This document shows positions 23,930-36,500 of a DNA stretch of 64,000 bases, one piece after another. Below the pieces are notes generated by a model. That model did not search any database and was not told where the DNA came from. It saw only the letters and a list, made by a program, of their open reading frames with translations. Origin of the DNA: Ulota crispa (taxonomy: Eukaryota; Streptophyta; Bryopsida; Orthotrichales; Orthotrichaceae); the NCBI GenBank assembly GCA_963920765.1, contig OY987244.1, positions 10,976,501-11,040,500 of the forward strand, in the 5' to 3' direction. Within the stretch, counting starts at the first letter, position 1. Each line of letters begins with the position of its first letter. Made by a program: the position numbers and the translations under genes.

Positions 23930-26900
23930 ATGGATGCGTTTCGGAAGCAGTTGGACGCTCTGATGGGAGCGAATCGCAACGGGGATGTGTTGGAGGTGAA
24001 GCGAAACTATTGGGACCGCGATGTCTGTCGTCTTTATCTCACAGGGCTGTGCCCGCACGACCTATTTCAACTTACGGTACGTTTGAGACCTTTTTCTTTC
24101 TTTCTTTCTGAACGCTGATGTCGAGGTTGCCCGGTAAACCTTAATGCTTGCCGTTGACAGAGTCTTACTTACGCATGTCCTTCGAGGTTCCAGTGATGTG
24201 CCCGATTTGAGCCGTGGATTGTATGTGATCGGCAGATTTTTAGGGCTTGGTGAAATGTACATAGTGGAACAATGAAGGTTTCGTTTAATTTAGTGTCTTT
24301 TTGAACGTGTTGTTCCATGATTTTAGTTAAATTACAGGATGATAAGATCTTTGAGTTTTCATTCAGAAATTACTGCACCAGTTTAAAGAGAATACATTTC
24401 GCAGAGGGTATGATTTTCACTTTAATCTGGTTTATTAGAGTTTTTAACATTGTTAACTAGGGTTTCAGAATATTTGGACAAATCATAGCCGTTGAGAAAG
24501 ATGTCCGTAAGCTTGAATCTACTTACCGAAGAGTCGAGGTGATCGTCAAGCACATAGGTTGAATTCAAAATTGTCAGTAGTCTGTGTTATTGGGGAATAG
24601 TTAAGGTAGCAACAGCCATAACCATCACCGTACCCATAACCATCATCTCTAAAATCTTGGAAAAATCTTGGAAAATCTGTGGAAGTGAATAGATGTAATT
24701 ACAAGGATGTACAACATGTGAACATGAAACCCTAGTGTTGGTATTAGGTGCAATTGCAGTCAGCTCTTTAAAAATTCACAACTTATTCTCACAGTATCCA
24801 AATAATACATTCAAAAGTGCAAACTCATCATTTTTCTCTTGCTAATAGGATCCTATACTTTGCTAGATGTTTATTAATAATCATCATGTTCAAAACCCTT
24901 AGTTTGACGGTTATGGGTGCTGGACCCTTACTAGTTTTCTGTACGTAATCACTGTGAAACCTATGCTTTTCATCAACGGCTAGGCCTGGATATATTTATA
25001 ATTTTCCATGAAAGCTTCTATTTTGTACCTTTTTAGTAGTTTTTAAGGCTTTCTGATCGCTTGTTCGCAGAAAATGGATCTAGGGCCCTGCTCGAAGGTG
25101 CACTCATTGCAACTACGGAAAGAGTATGAGGAAGCCAAGGCAAAGAGGAAGGACAATTATGACAGGGATCTGGAAGATTGTTTGGAGAAGCACATAATAG
25201 AGTGTGATCGCAAGATTCAACGCGCATTGAAACGTCTAGAAGATGATGAAGCAGGTGCGGCCACTGCAATAGCTGTTTCGGAGGTGACACAGGTTTGTTT
25301 ATCATTTCTGCTACTAAGCTTAGTCTCTCTCCAAGTGGTGAGAAGTCCTCGTAAAATTCTTCCGTTTGTGATGCAACTTACGCTTTTTGACATGCCAATT
25401 AGCATGTACTAATGGTGTGGCTACTCTTTTGCGTTATGAACTTATTTTTTGTCTGTATTGGTTTATGCAGTCCCCAGAAGCCACGGAGTATACCAAGCAA
25501 ATTAAAGAGAAGCTGAAAGCTGCTGAGTATCTGGGTAAGTTTCTAAAGTATTGCAAGATTTTTGGGAGAGTCTATACCAAAAGTTAGAACTGGAAGGTTT
25601 GGAATGTTCATATCGCCTTCAGTTTTCTACTTGTGATTTTATCGTTGTTTATGTGTAGATCTTGAGGGGCGGAGCGACGACAAAATCCGAATCATGGAAG
25701 TTGTTCATGAACTTCAAACGAAGCGTGCAGATAAACAGGTTATTCCGCACCGTAGAGTTTGCGTTTGATTGTCCTCTTATTGCAGGTTGGAAGGTTGTCT
25801 GTGGTCAATGGTGTACCAAGTTTGAGACTTTGTAATGGTGCATGTTCTAGACAGAACATGCTTATAAACTGCCATGTCTCGCATTCTCAAGTTCATAATG
25901 CTATCATTGGTATTCGTAGCAGTGAAATGTTTTAATATTAATTTTTGGACTAGGTTTTCAGAGTTTACCTGTTGTGTATTTCATGTTTGATGCGACTTGG
26001 ATCATTTACGTAAGGAGTTGGAATTAGCTCGTTTGAGAATTTTGGAGTTTTTGATGTAAGGTCACATGTGCAGCGACCCTTCGGTTCTTCATTACGTACC
26101 ATTTATTGTATGTATTGACCGTGGTATTTGGTTGTAGGCCATGTCTTTATTGGAGGCTTTCAACAAAGATAGAGCCCTCATGCCACAACCGTTGGCCAAT
26201 CCACCACCGCTTGCCCCTCTACCGACTCTTGTGGCCTTGCCTCCAGATGCACGGACTCAGGAGATGATAAAGGAGAAGCTGAAGAGAGCTGAGGAATTGG
26301 GTGAGTTGTTGGCGTGCCTTTGCCGTGCCATTTAGATATTTTAACATGAAAGAATCCGTAGAAGTTGCGCTCTTTTATGAGCTACTGTTTCTCAGTTTCG
26401 TTTCTAGTTTTCAGTGGTCTTTAGGAAGCTTTGTCATATTTTATATACTGTTGTGAGCAGGAGAGCTGGGGATGGTGGATGAGGCACAGAAAGCAATGGA
26501 GGAAGCTGAGGCTTTGAAAAAGGTGAGAAACTAAGTGATCAGTGTTTGATTGATTTTGGGCTTACTTCATTTGAAGCACAGTTGGTGTGGGTATATCCGT
26601 CGTTCCTTTAACTTCAGCTGGTTCACTCTCAATTGCGTGCTCAAACAAGTTGTTCTGTCTGCGCCCACATATGGGAGCCGTAAACAAACGCAATGCTTCA
26701 ATGTCTATGGGATGCATAGGCAGCTTGCTGTCTTCTATCAAATGAGTCCCGTTGAGTGGTGTAAAAGTTGTTAGAGAGCATGAGGTTCAAGATTGTGTAC
26801 TTAATAAATTTTGTAGTAGGTTGTGCGCGTGCCAAACTCATGGTACTGACATATTTGTGATAATTGCCGGTGATGGCAGTTGGGAGCCAGGCAAGAGACG

Positions 26901-29440
26901 ATATCCGACCCTTCGAAGCTGCTGGCTCCTGAAGTTCGCATTGTATGTGACCGTCCTTGCCATGAAAATTTCTTTTTGACCTGCACTGTCGTTTCATCTG
27001 TTCGCTAATATGTCCCGTGCTTGTTTTTATTTTTGTTCAGGTTTTGCTATGTTGCTGATTGCTTTTCTGGTCATTATGTTTTGCAGGCTGATCAGAAGCT
27101 CAGAGTATGTGATATTTGTGGAGCGTTTTTGAGCATCTATGACAGGTTTGTACTGGACGTATTCTGTTGCTGTTGGGTTGTCCTTAATATCTTAAATGAG
27201 TTTGGGGGGTTTTTAGTACACGTTGCTTGTGCTTCATCGAGAATCTGACAAAAAACAAATGAAGCACGGCACACACTCATGGATGAGTAACTTTGGCTTG
27301 GCGCTTCAAGCTACTACATCTGTTCCTAAGTTGATCACCCATGTTGGTGTTGGCAGCGGACTTGTCTTGGGTTTATGAAGATGATGATGACATTCAACCG
27401 TGTTGACTGTATGTATTATGCATCTCATTTATTTCTCAAGTTTGATCCTTTACAAGTAGGCTGCAGTTGAATTAACAATGTTGTCTGTAGTTTAATTTTG
27501 ACTCTCTGTATATTGCCCTTCCTTGAGATGTACTTACAATCACGATGTTTCCACCTTGTTTTCCACCATGCGTGGATCTTCCTACTAATGGTTTTAGGAA
27601 TTTCAATCCTGTCCTATTTCTTTTGTGCTCCTAAATAGTGGGTTTCATGATGTTTGCCTCATTGCTTAATACTTTCAGCGACCGTCGCCTGGCGGATCAT
27701 TTTGGAGGGAAGCTGCATTTGGGTTACATGCAAATTCGTGAGAAACTCGTCGATATGCGGGTATGAACATAATCCTGAAATCTTATATATTTCTGATTTT
27801 TTTTATTATATACATCTGGTATGATGTGGTACGTTACCTTTCATTTCTGCTTGCATTGAATTGTATTAGCATAAACCTCTATAATCTAATAAGAAGTGCC
27901 AGCGTGGAAAATTTCTGTTGTACTGATAGTTCTTCCAGCCTACCTTCTTTGTGACTGACCGTACGTTTAGCCCCACGGATATAATATCTGTACATCTCTC
28001 CCTAGTTTAATTTTCTACACCTAACGTTTGAGAATGTCAACTAAGGATGTTTGTATGTCATCAGGATGAGCGAGCTGCAAGGAAATTGGAACCACTTGAT
28101 GACGAAAAGTGAGTGGTGTTCCTTCTAGCATTTTTTATTTATCTTTACTTTATAGTTATAATATTTTCTGTAAGTGCTCAAATGGCCAAAAGTGGGCATT
28201 TCTCTATCTAATAGACTTGAATTGATCATTTAATAGAGCCTTAAAGGAAGATAATTAAATGCATCATTGAACAATAGAAATGTGTTTTGATTCTAATCAA
28301 CTAAGCGGACTTTCCATTTTTAATTTCAGCACTTAGAGCTTAAGTTGAAACAATATCCACTGACTTTCTGTTGTTGCTGTGTGTTTGATCAGACCTCGAG
28401 AATCCAGCATTCCTCGCTCTCTGAGCAGAGACAGAGAGAAGGAAAGGGACGGTGAACGTGAGCGAGCCGACCAAGAGAAAGAGAAGGAAGCAGAATGGGA
28501 ACGTGAACGTGAACGCGAGCGTGAGAGAGAACGAACTCGTGGCCGTGGAAGCGAACGAGGCCGTGACTCTCGCAGTGGAGGTGGACGGGAGAGAGAGAGA
28601 GGAGACAGAGTGCGAGAACGGGACCGTGGAAGGTCAGATCGTGATTACGACAGCCGAGGTCGCAGAAGGTGAGGCGTACACTCTCTTTTTAATTTTGAGA
28701 CTCTTCTGTGGTTGAAGAGCTCATCAGAGGATACTCTACTCCTTTTTGCATCTTTACCAATATTTAAAAGAGTGTGCCTTCATTGAAAGATCAGTTTATA
28801 GCTGTGGAGAGAGATAACCTTTGGTTCAAGAGTGAAACCCTCTTGAAACTTAATTTTGCATGATTCGCTTATGCAGTAATTGAAAGTGGAGACTGTAGAT
28901 CACTTTTGAAGAGATACTCAACAACAGCATTCCTCTTTAAAGACCATTAAAAATATATATTTAGCAAGTCATGCTAAGGCCTATTTTGCTGTCCAAACCG
29001 ACAGTCTGTATTAAACAGTTGATGTTGTTTGGTAATAGAGATTTGTAATGGAGACTTGATCAATAGTTTTGGTATCCTCTACCCTTAGCCAGTACAGGTC
29101 AACTACAGAACGAATCTTGCTAATTTTCGAAGTGGAATTACCACGGCCTATGGCTAGTTTACTAACAGTTTTTGAATTTTTTGATGCAGATCACGGTCCC
29201 GCTCGAGTGAGCGTTCAAGAGACAGGAATGATCGGTACAGGTAATTTACTGTTCTTGGTTTCGAAGTGCATGTCCCTGTGTTCCTTTAGTTGACTACATA
29301 AACCTTGGGATGAAGCAGTTTTTGTAGTGCTATGTAGCGCTTTATTATTATTATGTTTATTATTAGTATTTTTTCAGTTGAACATGCTTAAGATTTTGCC
29401 AATTTCTTGCAGACGACATGACAGGTACGATCGTTATTGA
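23930..29440 (+). CDS. LUC7: LUC7-type U1 snRNP-associated splicing factor, 446 aa, 13 exons
   Basis: LUC7 proteins join the U1 snRNP in the nucleus and help choose 5' splice sites. Exons: 23930-24076, 25071-25292, 25471-25534, 25659-25738, 26138-26300, 26461-26522, 26880-26942, 27087-27145, 27679-27760, 28065-28108, 28393-28668, 29190-29240, 29413-29440. They total 1341 nt, with GT/AG sites and consistent phase throughout. The start MDAFRKQLDALMG is the family N-terminus. The first zinc finger is CCCH (C33, C41, C56, H60); a charged helical middle follows. The second is C2H2 (C275, C278, H294, H300) within CDICGAF...LADHFGGKLH. From about residue 329 the tail is Arg/Glu/Ser-rich and ends RHDRYDRY. 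Length and order are normal for plant LUC7A/B-type proteins. Intron 1 holds a MITE. I am confident in the family; the exact paralogue is open. Confidence 0.95.
24602..24930. mobile_element. Intronic MITE (TAAGGTAGCAACA-type ends) in LUC7 intron 1
   Basis: The left end is TAAGGTAGCAACAGCCATAA; the right end in reverse complement is TAAGGGTCCAGCACCCATAA. Its interior matches the element at 42345-42665 in the opposite orientation over nearly the full length, for example AGGATCCTATACTTTGCTAG, TGGAAGTGAATAGATGTAAT and GGTATTAGGTGCAATTGCAG. Target duplication is unclear (TAGT lies near both ends). Non-coding. Confidence 0.75.
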
Positions 29441-30745
29441 GTTTTAAAAGCAAGAGTGAGCGGTCAACGTAATTTACCTGTGCCCCGAAGCATGATTTAG
29501 TTACGGTTTTGGATGTTGTATCAAAACCAACTGCCAGGTGGGAACATAGACATGGTTTTACCGTAGAAGTCTCGTTTTAGCTCATCCCGTGATGTCATCT
29601 GTTCATAGTACGTCCCAGCACCAATGGGGCTCCTGTCAACATGGTCAGACTAGCATCCTTCGTTTTTACCTGTTTCTGGGGCTAAAGCACATGCTAAATG
29701 GTTCATTCAGATTAGTTTTATGCAGATTTCTTTAGGGAGGGTGGTGGTGGGCGGGATCAGTTTATGCAAGCCAATAGCTATTCACATCATGTGTTTTGAA
29801 TATTTGGTATGTGGAATAGTTCTTTTTATATCAATTGTTAACGTTGAATTTGAGCACCGACTTTATACGTTCTGTAGTGCCTAGGTTCAATTATTTTATC
29901 GCTCGTGCGTTTTTGTTTGTATGTGCTGGATGTGGATATTATTAGCATGGTATTGACTGGTGATGAGATTGTTCATTGTAACTGAAGCTTTTTTGATTTG
30001 TGAAAGACTCTATTTATCGTGAATTTGCGTACCCTTGCTGTTACCTTTCTCCATGAGTTTGTGCTGTTTTCTTTGCTTTCTCCATGAGTTTGTGCTGTTT
30101 TCTTTGCTTTCTCCAAGAATTTCTGATTCGTCACTGAAGTGCCTTGTATATGAGGTTACAATGTAGTTATAGGTTACAGTTCAGAGACCTAGTTAACGGC
30201 CGTTACGGATATCAGATGGACAACACATTGGTGGACAAAATTTCTACCAAGTTCCCGGTTCAGACTAGCGACCGGACAAAATTTTCTCGAAACATCATTG
30301 GTTGGAATATCAGTTTTGTCCGCCAAAGGGTTCACACTTAGTTTGTCTGGTACTTCAACTAGCCATGTCACCAACCTAAATGTCCACCTCACTTCAGCAA
30401 ACAAGATAGTCAAATTTTGGGGCTTGCTCCAAGGGTGGTACCAAATTTGTCCGATAGAGTTGTAGAGGAACACTCTTGAAATGGCACATCCAATAGCTAG
30501 ATGACATGAAAGTGATCCTAATGGATGAAACATTGTATGAGGTGCCCATTTTTTGTGTTTTGTCCAACCGCTAGTTTGACCTAGGCTTTAGGGGCGTTAT
30601 TGGTTTCTGGAGTACCTATTTAGAGAGGTCAAGCTTTGTGCAAGTTGACAAGCCCATGGTCTTTATTGAAGCTTGTTTAGGAGATTCATAAAGTTGCTTG
30701 ACCTTTTGCCCCTCAATGCACAAGGTATAATTTAGTGTAAAAATT
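29441..30745. other. LUC7 3' region and intergenic DNA
   Basis: The first few hundred bases are probably the LUC7 3' UTR. A 31-bp sequence (CTCCATGAGTTTGTGCTG...) is repeated in tandem at about 30050-30112. A 114-codon minus-strand frame at 30189-30533 has no recognisable domain. No other gene is supported. Confidence 0.4.
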
Positions 30746-31039
30746 GGGGAAATTACAAATAGGGGCACAAAAGCAAAAAATATTACATATAGGAGCATAG
30801 TTTCAAAATAATTACAACTAGGGGCATAGTTTCAAGAATCATTTACTAAAATCTCCTTATTTAGGCTTGATTTGGAGAGGCCTCTTAGTTTTTTGAAAGT
30901 TAGCTAACATTTAATGTGATGTATCTAAATCAACCAATGTCTAAACCAAAATTTTATTGGAATTTAAAATTATATTTTTTGAAACTATGCCCCTATTTGT
31001 AATTTTGTTTGTTTTTGTGCACCTATTTGTAATTTCCCC
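30746..31039. mobile_element. Mutator-like MITE, 294 bp, 9-bp target duplication
   Basis: Left end GGGGAAATTACAAATAGGGG and reverse complement of the right end GGGGAAATTACAAATAGGTG match at 19 of 20 bases. GTAAAAATT (30737-30745) and GTAAAAGTT (31040-31048) flank it, a 9-bp duplication with one change, as Mutator-like elements make. Its interior (TTTAGGCTTGATTTGGAG, GAAAGTTAGCTAACATTT) recurs in the fold-back repeat at 52334-52704. Non-coding. Confidence 0.85.
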
Positions 31040-31048
31040 GTAAAAGTT

Positions 31049-33090
31049 TGGTGCCTTAGGCATTTAAGGGTTAAAAATGCACTCAAAAATTGTGTACAAA
31101 GTTCTCCCTCGTTGTAGTGACCTATTTTGACGCTCACTAATCACAATAGGGGTAGTCACACCCTCACCCCATTCTCAATCTTCTGAGAAGGGTCGTGGCA
31201 TTCTCTCCTTGATTTGCAAACGTCCCATTTTTTGACAATTGAGAAATTATTTCTTTCACATCTAGAGGAGAAAAATGGGTGTGAAAAAGATTTAGCATGT
31301 GAATTTTTTACCATTGTGCCCCTTTTTCTTCTCACTCTTCTGGCTTTCACGCTTGTAATTAGAGGCGTTGTTGGAGTGTGTGAATGCAACTGCTTTCTCA
31401 CGGCATCACCATTTCCTAAGTGAACTCATTTTCCATTCTGCACTGCTCACAAAAGGGGAGTCACACCTTCTTCAGAGAGAAGTGCTCTCATTGGCTTCTA
31501 TTTCCACTCTAGGCCTTCTCATTCTTCACAAAAGTTTCACTCTTAGAGAAAGGTGTAACTACCCTTAATGTAAATTTGAAAACATACTAAGGTTGCTGTA
31601 CCATGGAAGTCAAGGCCATGAAAACTGGTTAGGGTGAAGTGGTCCCTACATTTCCCCTTGCAAGGATGAATGGGGCCGGAAGCTTGGTTTGTTGGTTTAT
31701 GGGTATGTGAAACCAAGGTGAAAAAGTTTTGCTTTTTCATATTTCAAAAACTGTGAGAGTTTAAAAATTTACTCATCAAGAGATTGAATTTGGAAACTTT
31801 GAGTTCATATTTGGATTCATAGACCTTGGACAAACTTGGACAAACTATTACTTTTAACCTTCTCTCTAGAATTGTAGCCAAAAAACATGGATGTGGCAAT
31901 AGACAAAGCCTCAAGGCCTTGATTATTCAGGCGGGGTCATAATGGATCAATTCACCTTGGCTAGCGTTTCATTTCTTGGCAAATTTTTGCTTAAATCTTA
32001 CCTTGAAAGGCCGTTGGCGAGCATTATACTAAATTGCCAAATCCTTCCTGGAACAAAATCCTAATTTTCCAAATTTTTTGATGAAAGTAGCTTATATTAG
32101 CAATTTTTTGGATGAACTTCCGTATATTATTCATTTGTTCCAATTTTAGCCGAATTTTCCTTATCTGCCTGCAATCTGGGGTGCTGGTTGCTCTACCGTG
32201 ACAAAAACAAAAATTAAACCGTGACCCCGGCCCCCAAGCATCAATTGATAAGTTGATTTAAACCTGTAAGACCATGTCCTCATTAATTGACCTCACAAAA
32301 TACAAGTATTAAATAATACATGAAAAATATATACTCAAATGGTATCAATAATCGTGTCTAACTAAAAAGTTCAATTTGAGAACTAATTCCATCCACTTTC
32401 ATAAAGTTTTAGAGCAGGGTGTTGTATTATAACTCAACAACCTGTCAAAAATGATTTGATAAATATTATGCACCCAGCCAAAAAATTTACCCATCAGTTT
32501 TTGAGGTCTACTGATCTATAGGAGCTTTAGAGGCTAGTGTATAAGATCCTAATTTGAATTAGTTGTTCAGTGTACTAAAAAACTTTCAACCATTAATTGT
32601 GAAATACTCCAAAATTCTGAAATTGTCAAATAGTTAATGCAGAAGTTTGATACAGGGATAAAAAGGAAAGAGTATTGTGCTAATCATTTTCAAAAAACTC
32701 TCCACAGGTGTTCACAACTTAGACAAGTTAACATTGTTCAAGCAGATATGCACACAGCATGATACATTCTAAGAACATACAAGAAATATCCTCTTGAAAA
32801 ATGTGTCAGTATAGAGTGAGTTTGAGAGAAAAAGAGAGAAAAAAGAAGTCAACTTTTCACACAGCATTACACAAGTTATTTCAATTACTGCACCCCAAAG
32901 TAATAACACTAACTTGCACTAATTCAGTACAAAGGTGAATTTGTGAGGCGCAATAATAAAACAGTTCACAATAATTAGGGTAATTCAATATACTATGAGC
33001 TACAATGTTTAAACAATATCCCAAATAGTGTGACCCAAGTGGCCAAAATTCAAAAGAGATTTTGCTAGCGCACAACTCAACTACAGAGTA
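31049..33090. other. Intergenic DNA between LUC7 and VPS11
   Basis: No gene recognised. GGCATTTAAGGGTTAA at about 31059-31074 looks like a lone right end of the CCCTTAAATGCC element family, with no partner found upstream. Open frames at 31156-31740 overlap on both strands and lack family features. Confidence 0.4.
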
Positions 33091-33219
33091 CAATAGAACT
33101 CCTCTAAACTAATATCTCACATGTTCCAACACTACCCACCACTACTCACCCCACTGTAACCTCCACAAATCAATGTACCTATCTAGTCCCAAGCATATTA
33201 GTTTAGAGGAGTTCTACTG
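33091..33219. mobile_element. Emigrant/pogo-like MITE, 129 bp, TA duplication
   Basis: Left end CAATAGAACTCCTCTAAACT and reverse complement of the right end CAGTAGAACTCCTCTAAACT match at 19 of 20 bases, flanked by TA (33089-33090 and 33220-33221). The CAGTAGAAC-CTCTA-AA-TAATA pattern is that of plant Emigrant-type MITEs, derived from pogo-like Tc1/mariner elements. It lies about 340 bp beyond the VPS11 stop codon. Confidence 0.85.
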
Positions 33220-33559
33220 TATGTGAAGGATGTTGCATTACAAAGATTTTGCAATCAAATTGCTACTTGTAAGATGACAAAAATTATAGCCAAAATCCTA
33301 CTTGGAGAACAAGGGTAGGATGAATGCCACACCTTCATACTAATTTAGAGATAATTCACCCAAATTACTGTGAAGGGGTTTTGCACTATTCAAAGTCTTG
33401 CACTCATTGAAAGAACTTGAGTGTTGTGAGCACACTGCCATTCAGACGTTCCATCAAACAAGACAGGATATATACAGAGAATGTGCAGTTACAGAAAAAG
33501 TGCAACTACAGTTTTTCATTAGAAGTAGTGGAGTGTACAAGAAAATATAAAAATAAGCA

Positions 33560-36500
33560 TCAACTTCTCAAGTTACTGAGCGAACTGCCATTACCTCTCT
33601 GTTGAGGAGTCTTGTTTAAAATACCTCTTCCGAAGTACTCAGCAATCACGGAAAATCCATCATCCGAGTTCCGCAGCAGCTGAAAGAAAGTGTCGTGGTC
33701 ATTCACGTTGGCCTCCAAGGAGCGCTTCACGTCCAAGACTTGGCGGTTGTCAGTAGCGCACTTGGGGCATTCTTTCTCATTGTCGCCCAGGCAGCGCTGG
33801 TGGAAGGAATGCATGCACAGAAAGTGAACGGCAGGCAAATCCAGAGCTGATGTGCAGGCGGTGCATTTACTGAGCTGGAAAATACGTGCATGAGATCGAA
33901 GCTCTTGCACTTCAGCACGCATAGCAGCAGTTTCCTCCTGAAAATTGAATAAAAGTCCAACAACAAGAAGTTTAGAACCAAGCGCTACGCAACTTCCCAA
34001 AATACACATAAGGTAGCAACACCCATAAGCGTGGAATTAAGGATTTTGGAGTAGGGACCTTGAAAAAAATTATTGTCAAGCTAGCAGGAAGACACCAAAA
34101 ATATGCAAACATTTGTTCACAAAGATTTTTTCAAAGTCCAAAATCACTGAAAATGTATAGTTGTGTGTAGGAGATGTCTTTAGTGTGCTCATACGCTCAT
34201 AATACTAACTTGAGTTCTTAAATAGTGAGATGAGACACTCAAACCCATCATGCCAGTCACCCAAAACCATCACTTAGTCACTCATAACCATCACTTAATC
34301 ACCCGTAACCAATTTTTCAATATTTGTCAATCCCTGACAGTCTGACATGACACAGGAGTAGGTAACGCCCATGGACACCCTCTTGAGCATGGGTGCTGCT
34401 ACCTTAAGCATTTCCTAAAAATAATAAAGTGGTTTCATAGTTTAGTACATCTAGCTCATCTACTTTAGTATATACACATTTAGACTTTGCATAATACTAA
34501 GTTTTGTGAATGAAGCGGTCTAAGCCAGACTGGCGAAAAGGAGGAATCGATGATCAGTTTCTCTGATTATTACCCAAGATCATAAAATTGAAGCTATTTT
34601 GAAATAAGCTGGTGAAAAATCTAGACTAGATTAGAAATTCTGGAAGGTCGACCGAATGACAACACAACCCTAGGTAAATGTCCAGAACAGCTTCTTGAGT
34701 CAAGTCAAGTGCTAAATAACGGCAGGTTTCAGTCAATTCATAGAACTAGGATCCGTATCAAAACTTTGTCAATCGCCTACTGGAATTGTGCAATCATAAA
34801 AATGTATACAATCCAGTGAGACGATTATTCAGAACATGGATTTTCCAAACATTTTGATTAACCATTAACTTAGGAAATTTTGTTCGATTATGATGGTATT
34901 TCGTTTCGAGCGCATCAAACGCGTGTTTCAGTATATGTTGGGGTTAGCTTCAAAGCAATCCAATCTCAGCATTAATTCGTCAAGTAAACCTGGAAAAAGA
35001 AGCTTAAACCTCGATTTTTTTATGTCGTACTTGGCATTAATGGCGAAATTAAATAACCAGGTCAATCGACGATTTGAAATTTATACTTGATTTTAGTAGA
35101 TTCCAACAAAAGCAGATACGTACAAAGAGAGGTGGAGATGACACACAAAAACAAGGAATAAGTGCATGACGTTTAAGAGATAATAATGAAGATAAATCCA
35201 CTGGCAAACAGGTACCTGGTACTTTTCAATGGCTTTCCGGTCCTCATCAATTAACCGGGTTTCCTGCTGCAATTGCCGTGCAACGTACTCTTTCACCACA
35301 GCCAAAGTGAGATTAGGATTCTTGGAGAGCTTCTGCAGGACAATCAGAGGAGGGAGCAAATCATCACGCTCAATGTGCACCAATACTTCCCTCACTTCAT
35401 CGGAGCAGTTCTCACCGTGTTCCCCAAAGTAGGACAACACGTCGTTCCAAAGTGAGGAGTCTCCACCAAGCGTAGACTCGCCAAGGCGTTTACAAGTTGA
35501 AATCAGGCCTTGGTAGTCATGGTCCTTCATATACACAGCCAGAACCTCCTTGTAGAGTTTCATCTTCTCATAAAGAAACAAGAGGCCGTCCCGAAAGTTG
35601 TGCATCTGGCACAACACCAGAGCCAGGTCCACGTCATACCGAGGGGCATTTTCATAAGGACTCCATCCAAGCTTCAGTAACGAGAGTGCTTTTGCACGTC
35701 TTTCCACTTGATCTTCAGTAGGAACAACCTCGATTGTCTCTACTTCATGTTCCCTCAGTTCCTCCTCTGGATTGATATCAGCAACAGATTCCTCTGCTTT
35801 GCTTCTGTGAATTGGTAGCACAAGCCCCCCAATCCTCCCTACTGCTTTAATCACTTGACCTCCAGCAGCAATGACTTGACCCCCTGCAGCAATAACTTGA
35901 CCTCCAGCAGCAATGACTTGACCCCCTGCGGCAATGACTTGACCACCAGCTGCAAGAATCAAGTTCCCACGACTCTTTTCCTCAATAACAAGCTCGTCTG
36001 CAATGTCCTCCTCCATTTGAGAGTCAGGGTCCTCCGCTGGAATGGTCTCTTCAGTGAATTCCGGAGTGCGCAAATCTTCTGATAAATAAAGCTCAAGCAA
36101 AGTATTGCAAAGCTCCATGTGTTGAGGGGAGTCTTTCACGGCTTCTATGTATTGCTCCAGGAACACCATCAACCACTTCGGTTGGTCAATAAACACATGG
36201 ACAAATTCAACTGGAGATGATAACACGCTGGACAACCTCCCGCTGCTGGATGGTTCAGCCTGTGAAGTAGTGCTGTTGGTACACAGCTTCAAAAGCGCTG
36301 CAGTTGTTTCGGCTGGCTTATGCTCCACGAGCACTTTGCCGTACTGCTTTAATGTGATTGTAGATTCGTATACGGAAAGCCCCGTGATGTACTGCAAAGC
36401 TTCCTGGTAACGCTTCAAATCCTCCAGTAGTATTTTCAAGTACCACTCGTGTTCTCCGGCCCGCATTGCTACAAACAGAGCATGCTGATAATATCCGGCT

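Noticed and set aside
28393-28668. Alternative frame of the RS-rich exon as a separate small gene
   Set aside because: It is the C-terminal Arg/Glu-rich exon of LUC7, with consistent phase on both sides.
31059-31074. GGCATTTAAGGGTTAA as the right end of a TTAA element
   Set aside because: No matching left end within a reasonable distance; kept only as a stray motif.
34260-34320. Short spaced repeats resembling a CRISPR array
   Set aside because: Repeats are short, imperfect and inside a plant intron; a plain tandem repeat explains them.
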